The notes: generated by a model from the letters alone, not told the origin. A DNA stretch of 64,000 nucleotides from Thioalkalivibrio sp. ALJ21 (GCF_000378605.1 NZ_KB905156.1:415209-479208), one strand, 5' to 3'. Numbered from the stretch's first letter, positions 36,571-46,721 are shown. Translations and numbers: made by a program.

Positions 36571-37860
36571 ATGAATGTACTGGTAATCGGCAACGGCGGC
36601 CGCGAGCATGCCCTGGCCTGGAAACTGGCCCAGTCCCCGCGCGTGCAGCGGGTGCTGGTCGCCCCCGGCAACGCCGGCACCACGCGCACGGACAAGTGCG
36701 AGAACCACGCGGTGGACGTCACCGACATCGACGGCCTGCTGGCCCTGGCCGAGCGCGAAGACATCGCCTTTACTGTGGTCGGCCCCGAGGCGCCGCTGGT
36801 CGCGGGCGTCGTCGACGCCTTCCGCGCCGCCGGGCGCCGCTGCTTCGGCCCCACGGCAAAGGCCGCGCAGCTCGAGGGCTCCAAGAGCTTCGCCAAGGAC
36901 TTCATGCAGCGCCACGGCATCCCCACCGCGGCCTACGGCAGCTTCGAGGACGAGACGGCCGCGCTGGACTTCATCAAGACCCACGGGGCCCCGATCGTGG
37001 TCAAGGCCGACGGGCTGGCCGCCGGCAAGGGCGTGATCCTCGCGCAGACCGAGGACGAGGCCTGCGCCGCGGTGCGCGACATGCTGGCCGGCAACGCCTT
37101 TGGCGAAGCGGGTCATCGTGTGGTGATCGAGGAATTCCTGCGCGGCGAGGAGGCGAGCTTCATCTGCATGGTGGACGGCGAGCACGTACTACCGCTGGCC
37201 TCCTCGCAGGACCACAAGGCGCGCGACGACGGCGACCAGGGCCCGAACACCGGCGGCATGGGCGCCTACTCGCCAGCCCCCGTCGTGACAGACGAACTGC
37301 ACGCGCGCATCCTGCGCGAGGTCATCGAACCGACCGTGCGCGGCATGGCCGCCGACGGCGAACGCTATACCGGTTTCCTCTATGCCGGCGTGATGATCGA
37401 CGCCGAGGGCAACCCGAAGGTGCTGGAATTCAACTGCCGCTTCGGTGACCCGGAGACCCAGCCGATCCTGAGCCGCCTGGAATCGGACCTGGCCGACCTG
37501 GTCGAGGCCGCGCTGGACGAACGACTGGACCAGATCGAGGCCCGCTGGGATGCCCGCGTCGCCCTCGGCGTGGTGCTGGCCGCCGGAGGCTACCCGGGCG
37601 CCTACCGCAAAGGCGATGTGATCACCGGACTCGAGTCGGTGGAGAACAACCCCGAGGCTTACGTATTTCATGCCGGGACCGCAACGCGCGAAGACGGCGC
37701 AGTCGTGACCGCCGGGGGCCGCGTGCTCTGCGTCGTGGGCCTTGGAAGGGACGTGAAATCCGCCCAGAAAAAGGCCTACGAGGCCGTGCACCGGATCCAC
37801 TTCGAGGATATATACTGCCGGACAGATATTGGCTATCGCGCCGTCGCTCGCGAGGGGTAA
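36571..37860 (+). CDS. purD: Phosphoribosylamine-glycine ligase (GARS)
   Basis: The protein has 429 residues. The N-terminal loop [19 protein letters not shown], the ATP-grasp region [18 protein letters not shown], and [19 protein letters not shown] with its metal-binding Glu/Asn are all intact. It joins glycine to phosphoribosylamine early in purine synthesis. The purHD arrangement is common in Gammaproteobacteria. Its stop lies 23 bases before a MITE-like element, so part of the native 3' flank may have been displaced. Confidence 0.97.
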   Translation: MNVLVIGNGGREHALAWKLAQSPRVQRVLVAPGNAGTTRTDKCENHAVDVTDIDGLLALAEREDIAFTVVGPEAPLVAGVVDAFRAAGRRCFGPTAKAAQLEGSKSFAKDFMQRHGIPTAAYGSFEDETAALDFIKTHGAPIVVKADGLAAGKGVILAQTEDEACAAVRDMLAGNAFGEAGHRVVIEEFLRGEEASFICMVDGEHVLPLASSQDHKARDDGDQGPNTGGMGAYSPAPVVTDELHARILREVIEPTVRGMAADGERYTGFLYAGVMIDAEGNPKVLEFNCRFGDPETQPILSRLESDLADLVEAALDERLDQIEARWDARVALGVVLAAGGYPGAYRKGDVITGLESVENNPEAYVFHAGTATREDGAVVTAGGRVLCVVGLGRDVKSAQKKAYEAVHRIHFEDIYCRTDIGYRAVAREG

Positions 37861-37883
37861 CCCCGGTCGGCGGCCCACACCCC

Positions 37884-38168
37884 AGGGAAACACTGATTAA
37901 TGTACACGCTCGCGTTGGTACCCCAGGTTTTCCGAGGCCAGGCGCGTCGTGTAGCGGGTAGTGGTTCTACCCGCAAGCGGCGCAACGCAGGATCGGGGAA
38001 CCTGGGGTGCCAACCCCGAAGGGGCTCGGCCGCCCGTTGTAATCAAAAACTGGCGCGCGCACGGCGTTGCGGCTCCCTTGTGCAGAATGACTGCACGGCG
38101 GTCACCGCGCCTTGTTCGCGCGCAAAAGCGACTCGAGCGCGAGCGTGTACATTGATCAGTGTTTCCCT
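37884..38168. mobile_element. 285-bp MITE-like element with 31-bp terminal inverted repeats
   Basis: The ends begin AGGGAAACACTGATTAATGT (37884 onward) and finish with its inverse (38138-38168). The 31-bp arms differ at a single position. No transposase frame lies inside. The left half contains nested inverted repeats: 37917-37933 with 37995-38011, and GCGGGTA with TACCCGC at 37954-37974. A clear target-site duplication was not found. The right end stops 18 bases before the glgP start codon. The whole purD-glgP gap (37861-38186) is this element plus short flanks. Confidence 0.8.
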
Positions 38169-38186
38169 AGTTCTGGAGACCGCCGA

Positions 38187-40673
38187 ATGGCCGCCCCCGA
38201 AGTGACACACCTGCCCCACCTCCCCAACGACGTGGAGGGCCTGCGGCAATCGATTCGCGATGCCGTCGTCCGCGTGGTGGGCGAAGACCCGCGCAAAGCC
38301 ACCCACCGCGACTGGCTGGAGGCCCTGGCCTTCGCCATCCGCGAGCGCATGGTCGAGCGCCGCCTGCTGACCCGCCGCCAGTTCGCCGAAGAAGACGTCA
38401 AGCGCGTCTACTACCTGTCGATGGAGTACCTGATCGGGCGCATGCTCGAGGCGAATCTGCGCAATATGGGCATCCTCGACGAGGCGCGCCAGGCGATGAG
38501 CGATCTCGGCGTGGATCTCGACCAGATCGTGGATCTCGAAGACGACGCGGCCTTGGGCAACGGCGGCCTCGGTCGACTCGCGGCCTGCATCCTGGAGTCA
38601 CTGGCCACCCAGGGCTATCCCGGCTATGGCTATGGCATCCGCTACGAATACGGCATGTTCCGCCAGGAGTTCGAACCCTACCGCCAGGTGGAGCACCCGG
38701 ACAACTGGCTGCGTTACGGCAACCCCTGGGAGTTCCCGCGTTCGGATCGCAAGTATTCGATCCACTTCTACGGCTACGTGGTCGAGCACCATCATCCAAA
38801 CGGCGAGACCCGTTATACCTGGGAAGACGGCGAGGAAGTCCTGGCCATGGCCTACGACTATCCGACCGCGGGCTACGGACGGCGCAACGTAAACAACTTG
38901 CGCCTGTGGGCCGCCAAGGCAACCCGCGACTTCGACCTGCGCTACTTCAATGAAGGGGATTACATCCGGGCGGTCGCGGACAAGAACGAGTCCGAGACCA
39001 TCTCCATGGTGCTGTACCCGAACGACGCTACCGCGATCGGCAAGGAACTGCGCCTGGAGCAGGAATACTTCTTTGTTTCTGCCTCGCTACAGGACGCCCT
39101 CGAACGCCACCTGGGGCTGGGCTACCCGCTGGATGCCCTTCCGGACAAGGCCGCGATCCAGCTGAACGACACCCACCCCGCGATCGCCGTGGCCGAACTG
39201 ATGCGGCTGCTGGTCGACCACCATGAAGTGCCCTGGGATCGCGCCTGGGATCTGACCCGGCGGACCTTCGCCTACACCAACCACACCCTGATGCCCGAGG
39301 CGCTGGAGACCTGGTCGGTCCCGCTGATGCAGCACGTGCTGCCGCGCCACATGGGCATCATCTACCAGATCAACCACGAGTTCCTGGAGGAGGTGCGGCA
39401 CCGCTACCCGGGGGACAATGACCGCCTGGCGCGCCTGTCGATCATCGACGAAGAAGGCGAGCGCCGGGTCCGCATGGCGCACCTGGCGGTGGTCGGCTCG
39501 CACCACATCAATGGCGTCGCCGCACTGCATACGCGCCTGCTGCAGGAGACCCTGTTCGAGGAGTTCTTTGAGCTCTGGCCGGAACGCTTCGTCAACGTGA
39601 CCAACGGCGTGACGCCACGACTATGGATGATCCAGTCCAACCCGGCCCTGACCGAACTCCTGGGCCGGCGTATCGGCAACGACTGGCAATACGACCTGGA
39701 GCGCCTGCGCGCACTGGAACCCTACGCCACCGATCCGGAATTGCAGCGTGAATTCATGGCGGTGAAGCGTGCCAACAAGGCCCGGCTCGCGGACCTGGTG
39801 CGCGAACGCACCGGCGTGGAGCTGAATCCGGACGTGCTTTTTGACGTTCAGGTGAAGCGCATCCACGAGTACAAGCGCCAGCTGCTGAAGCTCCTGCACG
39901 TGGTGGACCTGTACCGCCGCATCCGCGCCGGCGAGGACATCCCGCCGCGCGTGGTGCTGTTCGGCGGCAAGGCCGCACCGGGCTACGCCCGCGCCAAGGC
40001 GATCATCCAGGTGATCAACGAGGTAGCCGACATCGTGAACCACGACCCGGCCGTTGGCGATCGCCTGAAGTGTGTGTTCTTCCCGAACTACGAAGTCAGC
40101 TCCGCCAGCATCATCATCCCGGCCGCTGACATCTCCGAGCAGATCTCCACCGCCGGCTTCGAGGCCTCCGGCACCGGCAACATGAAACTGGCCCTGAACG
40201 GGGCCCTGACCATCGGCACGCTGGATGGCGCCAACATCGAGATCCGCGATGCGGTTGGCGACGAGAACGTCTTCATCTTCGGGATGACCGCCGAGGAAGT
40301 GGTCGAGCACCGCGCCCGTGGCGAACGGCCATCCGCCATCCTGGAGCGCACACCCGACCTGGCAGCCGCGGTGGACATGATCGAATCGGGGTTCTTTACC
40401 TGCAACGACCCGGATACCCACCGCGAACTGGGGCGTTACCTGCGCGAGGACGATCCGTTCTTCGTGCTGGCCGACTATTCGGCCTACGCGGAGGCTTGTG
40501 AACGGGCGGATGCCCTGTACGCGGACCCGTCCGCCTGGGCCGAGGCGGCGATCCACAATGTCGCCCGCATGGGCTTTTTCTCCATCGACCGCACGGTGCG
40601 CGACTACGCCAGCCAGATCTGGGACGTCACCCCGGAACCGGTTGCCCCTTCCAAGACCAACGGGGCCGCTTGA
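38187..40673 (+). CDS. glgP: Glycogen/starch/alpha-glucan phosphorylase
   Basis: The protein has 828 residues. Family blocks include YYLSMEYLIGR, ALGNGGLGRLAACILESLAT, INDTHP-type QLNDTHPAIAVAELMRLL, FTNHTL-type AYTNHTLMPEALETW, VKRIHEYKRQLL, and the PLP-lysine region EASGTGNMKLALNGALTIGT. It releases glucose-1-phosphate from glycogen using phosphate. The start at 38187 has TGGAGA upstream. No other glycogen genes are near. A MITE-like element ends 18 bases before the start codon, so the element may now hold or replace the native promoter. Confidence 0.96.
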   Translation: MAAPEVTHLPHLPNDVEGLRQSIRDAVVRVVGEDPRKATHRDWLEALAFAIRERMVERRLLTRRQFAEEDVKRVYYLSMEYLIGRMLEANLRNMGILDEARQAMSDLGVDLDQIVDLEDDAALGNGGLGRLAACILESLATQGYPGYGYGIRYEYGMFRQEFEPYRQVEHPDNWLRYGNPWEFPRSDRKYSIHFYGYVVEHHHPNGETRYTWEDGEEVLAMAYDYPTAGYGRRNVNNLRLWAAKATRDFDLRYFNEGDYIRAVADKNESETISMVLYPNDATAIGKELRLEQEYFFVSASLQDALERHLGLGYPLDALPDKAAIQLNDTHPAIAVAELMRLLVDHHEVPWDRAWDLTRRTFAYTNHTLMPEALETWSVPLMQHVLPRHMGIIYQINHEFLEEVRHRYPGDNDRLARLSIIDEEGERRVRMAHLAVVGSHHINGVAALHTRLLQETLFEEFFELWPERFVNVTNGVTPRLWMIQSNPALTELLGRRIGNDWQYDLERLRALEPYATDPELQREFMAVKRANKARLADLVRERTGVELNPDVLFDVQVKRIHEYKRQLLKLLHVVDLYRRIRAGEDIPPRVVLFGGKAAPGYARAKAIIQVINEVADIVNHDPAVGDRLKCVFFPNYEVSSASIIIPAADISEQISTAGFEASGTGNMKLALNGALTIGTLDGANIEIRDAVGDENVFIFGMTAEEVVEHRARGERPSAILERTPDLAAAVDMIESGFFTCNDPDTHRELGRYLREDDPFFVLADYSAYAEACERADALYADPSAWAEAAIHNVARMGFFSIDRTVRDYASQIWDVTPEPVAPSKTNGAA

Positions 40674-40677
40674 CCGT

Positions 40678-41559
40678 TCAGTGTGCCGACGGTTCGGGAG
40701 CGATTGCGCTGTAGATCGCGGAGTAGTCGGCGTCCGCCAGCCCGCGATCCTGGGCCTGCTCCAGTAGCTGCGCCAGCAGCGGGAGCCACGGGCCGATCAG
40801 TTGCGCGTCCTCGGCAGCGCGCTCGGCGAGGCGCACGTCCTTCAGCAGGTGCTTGACCGGGAAGTTCGCCGTCCCGAAGTCACCGGAGAGCATTTTGTCC
40901 AGCTTCTTGTCGAAAGTCGGCGCATACAGCGCCGACTCGCGCAGGATCTCCATGAAGGTATCGACCTCCGCCCCCTCGCGGCGGACCAGCCCCAGGCTCA
41001 AGGAGAAGGCGGCGGTCAGACTGGCGATCAGCTGGTTGAACGCGAGCTTCAGGGCCGCACCCTGCCCCACCGGACCGACATGCCGCGGGTTCTCGCCCAG
41101 CGCCGCGAGGACCGGACTCGCACGCTCGAAATCCGCCTCCGTATCAGCGCCGGCCATGACCAGCAACCGCCCCTCACGCGCTTCCGGAATCGACCCCAGC
41201 ACTGGCGCCTCGACATAACAGGCCCCGGAGCGGCGCAGGTGCTCGGCCAGCTGGCGGCTCTCGGCCGGCAGGATCGTCGCCATCTGGATCACACAGCGCC
41301 CGCTCAACGCGCCTTCCGGCAACATCCTCAGCACTGCCTGGATTGCGGCGGCATCGGAGAGCATCAGCACCAGGGTATCGGCCCCGGCGACGGCCGCCGC
41401 CGGCACGGTGTGTACCGTTACCCCCTCGCTGGCCAGGTCGCTGGCCCGCTCCTGGGAGCGGTTGTAGGCCTCGACGGAAAAACCGGCGCGCAAAAGACGC
41501 AGGCCCATGGGTTGCCCCATGAGCCCGCAGCCCAGCAGCGCCACGCGGGACGCAGCCAT
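40678..41559 (-). CDS. NAD(P)-dependent beta-hydroxyacid dehydrogenase family protein
   Basis: The protein has 293 residues. The nucleotide fold opens with VALLGCGLMGQPMGLRLLRAGFSV, the substrate loop is EAPVLGSIPEAREGRLLVMAGAD, and the catalytic Lys lies in GQGAALKLAFNQL. This group includes 3-hydroxyisobutyrate, tartronate semialdehyde and glyoxylate/succinic semialdehyde reductases. The Arg after the nucleotide fold (YNRSQERAS) suggests NADPH. The exact substrate is not fixed by the sequence. It converges with glgP, with 4 bases between the stops, and follows the BCCT carrier gene by 9 bases on the same strand. Confidence 0.85.
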   Translation of the reverse strand: MAASRVALLGCGLMGQPMGLRLLRAGFSVEAYNRSQERASDLASEGVTVHTVPAAAVAGADTLVLMLSDAAAIQAVLRMLPEGALSGRCVIQMATILPAESRQLAEHLRRSGACYVEAPVLGSIPEAREGRLLVMAGADTEADFERASPVLAALGENPRHVGPVGQGAALKLAFNQLIASLTAAFSLSLGLVRREGAEVDTFMEILRESALYAPTFDKKLDKMLSGDFGTANFPVKHLLKDVRLAERAAEDAQLIGPWLPLLAQLLEQAQDRGLADADYSAIYSAIAPEPSAH

Positions 41560-41568
41560 AGTGACCTC

Positions 41569-43194
41569 CTACTTGATCTTGTCGTCCAGATCCTCCGTAT
41601 ACCCCAGCAGGGTATGCGGCGGTGGCGCCTCTTTCTGATATTTGGTCGGCGTCACGGCCTCGGTGGAATGCAGACTCTTCCACAACCCGAACACCATCAC
41701 GAGCATCACCACCGAGAACGGCAGGCCGACGCTGATCGCCGCCGCCTGCAGGGCGGCAAGACCGCCCGCCAGCAGCAGGATCGACGCCACAATCCCCTCG
41801 AGGATTGCCCAGTAGACTCGCTGGGTCACGGTCGGGTTGCGCACATCACCCGAGGCCAGGGTATCAATCACCAGCGATCCGGAGTCCGAGGAGGTGACAA
41901 AGAAGGTCACGATGAGCACCGTGGCCGCGGCCATGGCCAGCACCGCCAGCCAGTCCCACAGCGGCATCGCCTCGATGGTCGCGAACAACGCGGTGGACAC
42001 GCTCTCTTCGACCGCGCCGGAGATATTGGCCACGCCACCCAGCTCGTAGCCCATCGCGGTACCGCCGAACACGGCCAGCCAGACAAAGGCAGCAGCGGTC
42101 GGGGCCAGCAGCACGCCGGCCACGAATTCCCGGATCGTGCGCCCGCGCGAGACGCGGGCGATGAACATGCCGACATACGGCGCCCAGGAGATCCACCAGC
42201 CCCAGTAGAAGATGGTCCAGGCGGTGGCCCAGCCGGTCTCGTCGATGGTATCGGCCCACAGGCTCATCTCGGGCAAGTGCTGCACGTAGACGCCGGTCGA
42301 CTCCACCAGCACGCGCAGGATGAACAGTGTCGGCCCCATGATCAGCAACAGGGCGAGCAGGATCACCGCCAGCCCGATGTTGAAGTTCGACAGCCGCTTG
42401 ATGCCCTTGTCGATCCCCAGTGCCACCGAGCCCACCGCGATCAGGGTGATGATCGCGACCAGGATGATCTGCATGGCCGTGGATTCCTCGATCCCGAACA
42501 CGTAGTTCAGGCCCGAGTTGATCTGCATGACCCCGAGACCCAGCGAGGTGGCCACCCCGAACATGGTCCCGAACAGGGCCAGGATGTCGATCAGGTGCCC
42601 CCAGGGGCCATAGATGCGGTCACCGATGAACGGATACAGCGAGGAACGGATCAGCAGCGGCAGGTTGTGCCGGTAGGCATAGTAGGCCAGCGACAGGCCA
42701 ACGACGATGTAGATCGCCCAGGCATGCAGCCCCCAGTGGAAGAAGGTGTAGCGCATCGCCTCGGTCGCGGCCTCGCTGGTCTCGCCATCGGCATGCGGCG
42801 GATCCAGGTAGTGGTACATCGGCTCGGCAATGCTCCAGAACAGCAGTCCGATCCCCATGCCTGCGGAGAAGAGCATCGCGAACCACGCGGCATAGCTGAA
42901 ACGCGGCGCCTCGAACTGGTCTCCGAGCCGTATGCCCCCGTAGCGCGAAAACATCAGGTACAGAGAGAAGATCAGGAAGACCGTCACCACCAGCATGTAG
43001 TACCAGCCGAGGTATTCGGAGATGCCGGTCTGCAGCTTCTCGAAGATCTCCTCCGCCGTGTCCGGGAAAACCGCCCCGAACAGAACGAATGCGGCGATCA
43101 CGGCACTGGAAATCCAGAACACCGGGCTGCAGATGATGCCGAAGCCGGCGATCCGGGTCTGGTTCAGCCCCGGGCTTGAAGACGGTTCTTCCAT
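41569..43194 (-). CDS. BCCT-family betaine/choline/carnitine transporter
   Basis: The protein has 541 residues and twelve membrane helices. The glycine motif MGIGLLFWSIAEPMYHY and the helix 8 signature FYWGWWISWAPYVGMFIARVSRGRTIREF identify the BCCT family; the Met-Gly-Ile-Gly-Leu pattern without Asp suggests sodium coupling. It probably takes up glycine betaine or a related solute under osmotic stress, in step with the cell's own betaine synthesis (GSMT/SDMT). The start at 43194 has GGGGAG upstream. N- and C-terminal tails are short, so osmosensing by a long tail as in BetP is less likely. Confidence 0.93.
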   Translation of the reverse strand: MEEPSSSPGLNQTRIAGFGIICSPVFWISSAVIAAFVLFGAVFPDTAEEIFEKLQTGISEYLGWYYMLVVTVFLIFSLYLMFSRYGGIRLGDQFEAPRFSYAAWFAMLFSAGMGIGLLFWSIAEPMYHYLDPPHADGETSEAATEAMRYTFFHWGLHAWAIYIVVGLSLAYYAYRHNLPLLIRSSLYPFIGDRIYGPWGHLIDILALFGTMFGVATSLGLGVMQINSGLNYVFGIEESTAMQIILVAIITLIAVGSVALGIDKGIKRLSNFNIGLAVILLALLLIMGPTLFILRVLVESTGVYVQHLPEMSLWADTIDETGWATAWTIFYWGWWISWAPYVGMFIARVSRGRTIREFVAGVLLAPTAAAFVWLAVFGGTAMGYELGGVANISGAVEESVSTALFATIEAMPLWDWLAVLAMAAATVLIVTFFVTSSDSGSLVIDTLASGDVRNPTVTQRVYWAILEGIVASILLLAGGLAALQAAAISVGLPFSVVMLVMVFGLWKSLHSTEAVTPTKYQKEAPPPHTLLGYTEDLDDKIK

Positions 43195-43376
43195 GCTTGG
43201 CTCCCCTATTCTTGTGTTGCGCTTGAACGCCACACCGGCGTATTCGGCACACCTCGGGACATTGCATCCCGAGCCTTCCCGTGCGCCTGACGGTCGGGGA
43301 CGCGCTCAGTCGACAAAACGGTGCCGACGGACGACGCTCCTACCGTAGCCAATGACCTGGCAAACTGCAAAACGCT

Positions 43377-43994
43377 TCACGAGTCGTCCTCGGCGGGACT
43401 GCGCGCAAGCAGTAGACCCCGCGCCTGCCCGCACACGCGTTCGCGCTCGATCGCCCAGCCGTCCTCCTGCACAAAACTCGGATCGGCCTCCGACTCCAGC
43501 TCCGCGTAGACGCGTGCGCCGGGGCTCAGCCAGCCCTGGACGGCCAGTGCGGCGAGCGCCGGGGCGACCCGGCCCTGACCAAAGGGAGGGTCGAGAAACA
43601 CGACATCGAAGGGGTCGCCCTCCGGAAGCTGGCCCAGCAAACGGGCCACATCGTCGCGCCGGATGTGCACCTGGGTGGCCCCCAGGCGTTCACGGTTGGC
43701 CTCGAGCTGGGCCGCCGCCCGTGCGTCGCGCTCGACCAGCCAGACCTCGCGCGCACCCCGCGAGGCGGCCTCGAAGCCCAGGGCGCCGGTGCCGGCGTAC
43801 AGGTCCAGTACTCGCGCACCCGGCAGCTGCGGCTGCAGCCAGTTGAACAGGGTCTCGCGCTGGGCATCCGCAGTCGGGCGCAGCCCCCCGACGGACGGCA
43901 CCGGCAGCCACTGGCGGCGCCAGGCCCCGCCAATGATGCGGATACGCGCGCTGCGCCCTGGCGGACCGCGCCTAGTCTTCCTGGCCACCGACAA
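43377..43994 (-). CDS. rsmD: 16S rRNA (guanine966-N2)-methyltransferase
   Basis: The protein has about 205 residues. RIRIIGGAWRRQWLPVPSVGGLRPT and RETLFNWLQPQLPGARVLDLYAGTGALGFEAASRGA give the family start and SAM site, and the catalytic motif is FLDPPFGQG. It methylates G966 of 16S rRNA. The start is a TTG at 43994 inside the end of the M16 gene; a GTG two codons later (43988) is equally possible, since neither has a clear ribosome site. RsmD near M16 proteases and ftsYEX is a standard gammaproteobacterial neighbourhood. Confidence 0.92.
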   Translation of the reverse strand: MSVARKTRRGPPGRSARIRIIGGAWRRQWLPVPSVGGLRPTADAQRETLFNWLQPQLPGARVLDLYAGTGALGFEAASRGAREVWLVERDARAAAQLEANRERLGATQVHIRRDDVARLLGQLPEGDPFDVVFLDPPFGQGRVAPALAALAVQGWLSPGARVYAELESEADPSFVQEDGWAIERERVCGQARGLLLARSPAEDDS

Positions 43995-45297
43995 TGACCG
44001 TGACCAGGGCCTCGGGGTTGAGACGGTCGGCCAGTTGGGTGTTCATGGTCTCCAGCTCCACCGCCTGCATGCGCTCGACATAGCGCTCCAGATAGTCATC
44101 GGAGAGTCCGTAGAAACCGATCATGCCAAGCAGGCTGACGATGTCGCTGTTGGAAGCGAGCGACAAGGGGAACGAGTTGATCACGTTCTCGCGCGAGGCC
44201 TCCATCTCTTCAGGATCCACACCCTCGGCGTGCCAGCGCAGGACCTGCTCGCGCAGGACCGCGACCGCATCGTCCGTCTGGTCCACCCCCGTCTGCATAT
44301 TGATCACAAACGGGCCTTCGACCGCCATCGGCTGGAAGCGGCTGTGCACGGAATAGGCAAGCCCGCGGGCGCTGCGCACCTCCTGGAACAGGCGCGAGGT
44401 AAAGCCACCCCCGCCCAGGGCATGATTGGCCAGCGTCAGAGCGAAGTGCGCCTCGTCGCCCCGGCGCAGGGCCGGAGCCCCCATGAAGATGTGCGCCTGC
44501 TCCGACGGGAACGCAATGCGCTCCTCCACCGGCTCCTCGCGCATCGGCACTGGCGGCAACGGGTCAACCGCATCGCCACGGGGCAGCGCCGCCGAAATCC
44601 GGGCGGCCAGTTCCTCGGCTTGCTCACGGCTTACCCCGCCGGTGATCGCCAGCGCGCCGTTCCCCGCCGCGTAGTGGCGTTCAAAGAAGTCCCGGGCGTC
44701 ATCGCGCGTCATCGCCTCCAGCGTATCGACCTCGCCGCCCGGCCAGCTGCCATACGGGTGGTCTTCGTACATCAGCTCGTAGAAGCGACGGGTCCCCACC
44801 GAAGAAGGCTCCTGGCGCTCGCGTTGCAGGGACTGCAGGGCCTGGCGGCGGCTACGCTCGAAATCGCCCTCGGGAAAGGCGGGCGCAGACAGCACGTCGG
44901 TGAGGGTGCCGACCGCCGTCTCCATCCAGTCCGGTTCGGTCAGGGTGCGCAGGCTGACGATCGCCATGTCGCGCAGGGAGCTGGTGCCGAATCGGGCGCC
45001 GACCGACTCGAAGCGCTCGGCGAGCTCGGAGGCATCCATCTCCTCGGTGCCATGACGCAGGCTGCGGGAGGTCATCATCGCCAGCCCGGGCAGGTCGCCG
45101 TCGCGCGCCGCCCCGCCATCGAAGGTCAGGCGCAGGTCCACCATCGGCAGGTCCGGCGCCTCGACATACAGGACGCGCAGCCCCTCGTCGGTCTCCCAGC
45201 GTTCGATCTCCACCGCCTGCACCGGGATCGCCAGCAGGGCCAGGACCAGTCCCGCGAACAGGGAATGGCGCGAGAGCTTCTTGATTGCGTGCAGCAT
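43972..45297 (-). CDS. M16-family protein, non-catalytic partner subunit
   Basis: The protein has 441 residues with a signal peptide (SLFAGLVLALLAIPVQA). The zinc motif HxxEH of M16 peptidases is missing; the matching stretch reads LAMMTSRSL. The second-half glycine-rich loop GGGGFTSRLFQEVRSARGLAYSV is kept, which in two-subunit M16 enzymes helps grip substrate and completes the active site. It starts at a TAATG overlap with the catalytic subunit gene. The two should form a periplasmic heterodimer. Confidence 0.9.
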   Translation of the reverse strand: MLHAIKKLSRHSLFAGLVLALLAIPVQAVEIERWETDEGLRVLYVEAPDLPMVDLRLTFDGGAARDGDLPGLAMMTSRSLRHGTEEMDASELAERFESVGARFGTSSLRDMAIVSLRTLTEPDWMETAVGTLTDVLSAPAFPEGDFERSRRQALQSLQRERQEPSSVGTRRFYELMYEDHPYGSWPGGEVDTLEAMTRDDARDFFERHYAAGNGALAITGGVSREQAEELAARISAALPRGDAVDPLPPVPMREEPVEERIAFPSEQAHIFMGAPALRRGDEAHFALTLANHALGGGGFTSRLFQEVRSARGLAYSVHSRFQPMAVEGPFVINMQTGVDQTDDAVAVLREQVLRWHAEGVDPEEMEASRENVINSFPLSLASNSDIVSLLGMIGFYGLSDDYLERYVERMQAVELETMNTQLADRLNPEALVTVIVGGQED

Positions 45298-46721
45298 TAG
45301 TGACCCTCCTCCGGATAGCCACCATCGAGATCCGGGGCACCGTACGGCCCGGGCGCCGGGGCCTCCTCGTCATCCACCGGCTGCGGGTCGAGAACCCCGA
45401 CCGTGCGACGTTCGGGCACCAGGTACTCGCGTACCACGCGCTGGACGTCCTCGGCGGTCACCTCGCGCACCCGCTCCAGGAAACGATCATTTTCCCGCCA
45501 GCCGACTCCAACGGTCTCGAGCATGCCCAACTGGAAGGCCTGGGCACGCACGGAATCGCGTTCAAAGACCTCCGAGGCGATTACCCGCGCCTGCACACGT
45601 TCCAGTTCGCGGCCATCCACGGGTTCCTCGGCCAGGCGATCGATCTCGTCCAGAAGCGCCTGCTCCAGGGACTCGATATCCGTGTCCGAGGTCGGCACGG
45701 CGGCGACCATGAACAGATCGTCCAGCCGAGCGAACGGGCTGTAGCGCGCCGAGGTGGCACTCGCCAGTTCCTGCCCCCGGACCAGCTCGCGCGCGAAGCG
45801 CGAGGCCTCGCCCGAGTCCAGGATCCCGGCGGCCACCAGCAGGGCGTAGGCGTCCTCGTGCGAGTCCAGCGTGTTCAGCACCGGGGTCTTCCAGCCCATC
45901 ATCAGAAACGGGACCTGGGCCGGGGCCTGCACCGTAATCCGGCGCTCCCCGGCCTGCGGGGTCTCCCGACGCGGCTTGGCCTCCGGCACGTTGCCGCTGG
46001 GGATGGCACCGAAGTGCTTCTCGGCGGCCGCGATCACCTCGTCGGCATCGACATCGCCGACGACCACGACCACCGCGTTGCTGGGGTGGTAGTAGCGGTC
46101 GTACCAGTCCTGGAGGTCCTCCAGGGTGTAGGACTCGATATCGGTCATCCAGCCGATCACGGGCTGGCCGTACGGGTGGTTGAAAAAAGCCGTCGCCATC
46201 AGTTGCTCGCGCAGCAGGGAGTTGGGCTGATCCTCCACACGCAGGCGCCGCTCCTCCTGCACCACCCGCAGCTCCGGACGGAACTCGTCCTCCTGCAGCT
46301 TCAGGTGTTGCATGCGCTCGGCCTCCATGGCCATCACGGTCTCCCAGTGGTCGGAGCCGATCACCTGGTGATAGCCGGTATAGTCGCGACCGGTAAAGGC
46401 GTTCTCGCGCCCGCCCATGCGCGCGACGATCCGCGAGAACTCGCCCGGCTCGTATTTCTCCGAGCCGCGGAACATCATGTGTTCCAGCATGTGCGATATA
46501 CCGGTGATGCCGCTGTGTTCATCGGCCGAGCCGACGCGATACCAGACCATGTTGGCCACCACCGGTGCGCGCCTGTCCTCCAGGACCAGCACGGTCAGAC
46601 CGTTGTCGAGCGTGGCTTCCACCACATCCGATTCGATCTCCAGTTCACCGGCCACGACACTGGCACTGATCAGCCAGACGGCCATCCATCCAACGAGACT
46701 TCCGAGCACTGCTCTACGCAT
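45297..46721 (-). CDS. M16-family zinc peptidase, catalytic subunit
   Basis: The protein has 474 residues with a signal peptide (VGWMAVWLISASVVA). The zinc site is HMLEH (His77, Glu80, His81) with the third ligand Glu157 in VVQEERRL, 76 residues later as in the family rule. It should cut peptides in the periplasm together with the inactive partner encoded downstream. Such pairs sit next to ftsYEX and rsmD in many Gammaproteobacteria. It diverges from ftsY with a 53-base gap. Substrates are not known. Confidence 0.92.
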   Translation of the reverse strand: MRRAVLGSLVGWMAVWLISASVVAGELEIESDVVEATLDNGLTVLVLEDRRAPVVANMVWYRVGSADEHSGITGISHMLEHMMFRGSEKYEPGEFSRIVARMGGRENAFTGRDYTGYHQVIGSDHWETVMAMEAERMQHLKLQEDEFRPELRVVQEERRLRVEDQPNSLLREQLMATAFFNHPYGQPVIGWMTDIESYTLEDLQDWYDRYYHPSNAVVVVVGDVDADEVIAAAEKHFGAIPSGNVPEAKPRRETPQAGERRITVQAPAQVPFLMMGWKTPVLNTLDSHEDAYALLVAAGILDSGEASRFARELVRGQELASATSARYSPFARLDDLFMVAAVPTSDTDIESLEQALLDEIDRLAEEPVDGRELERVQARVIASEVFERDSVRAQAFQLGMLETVGVGWRENDRFLERVREVTAEDVQRVVREYLVPERRTVGVLDPQPVDDEEAPAPGPYGAPDLDGGYPEEGH

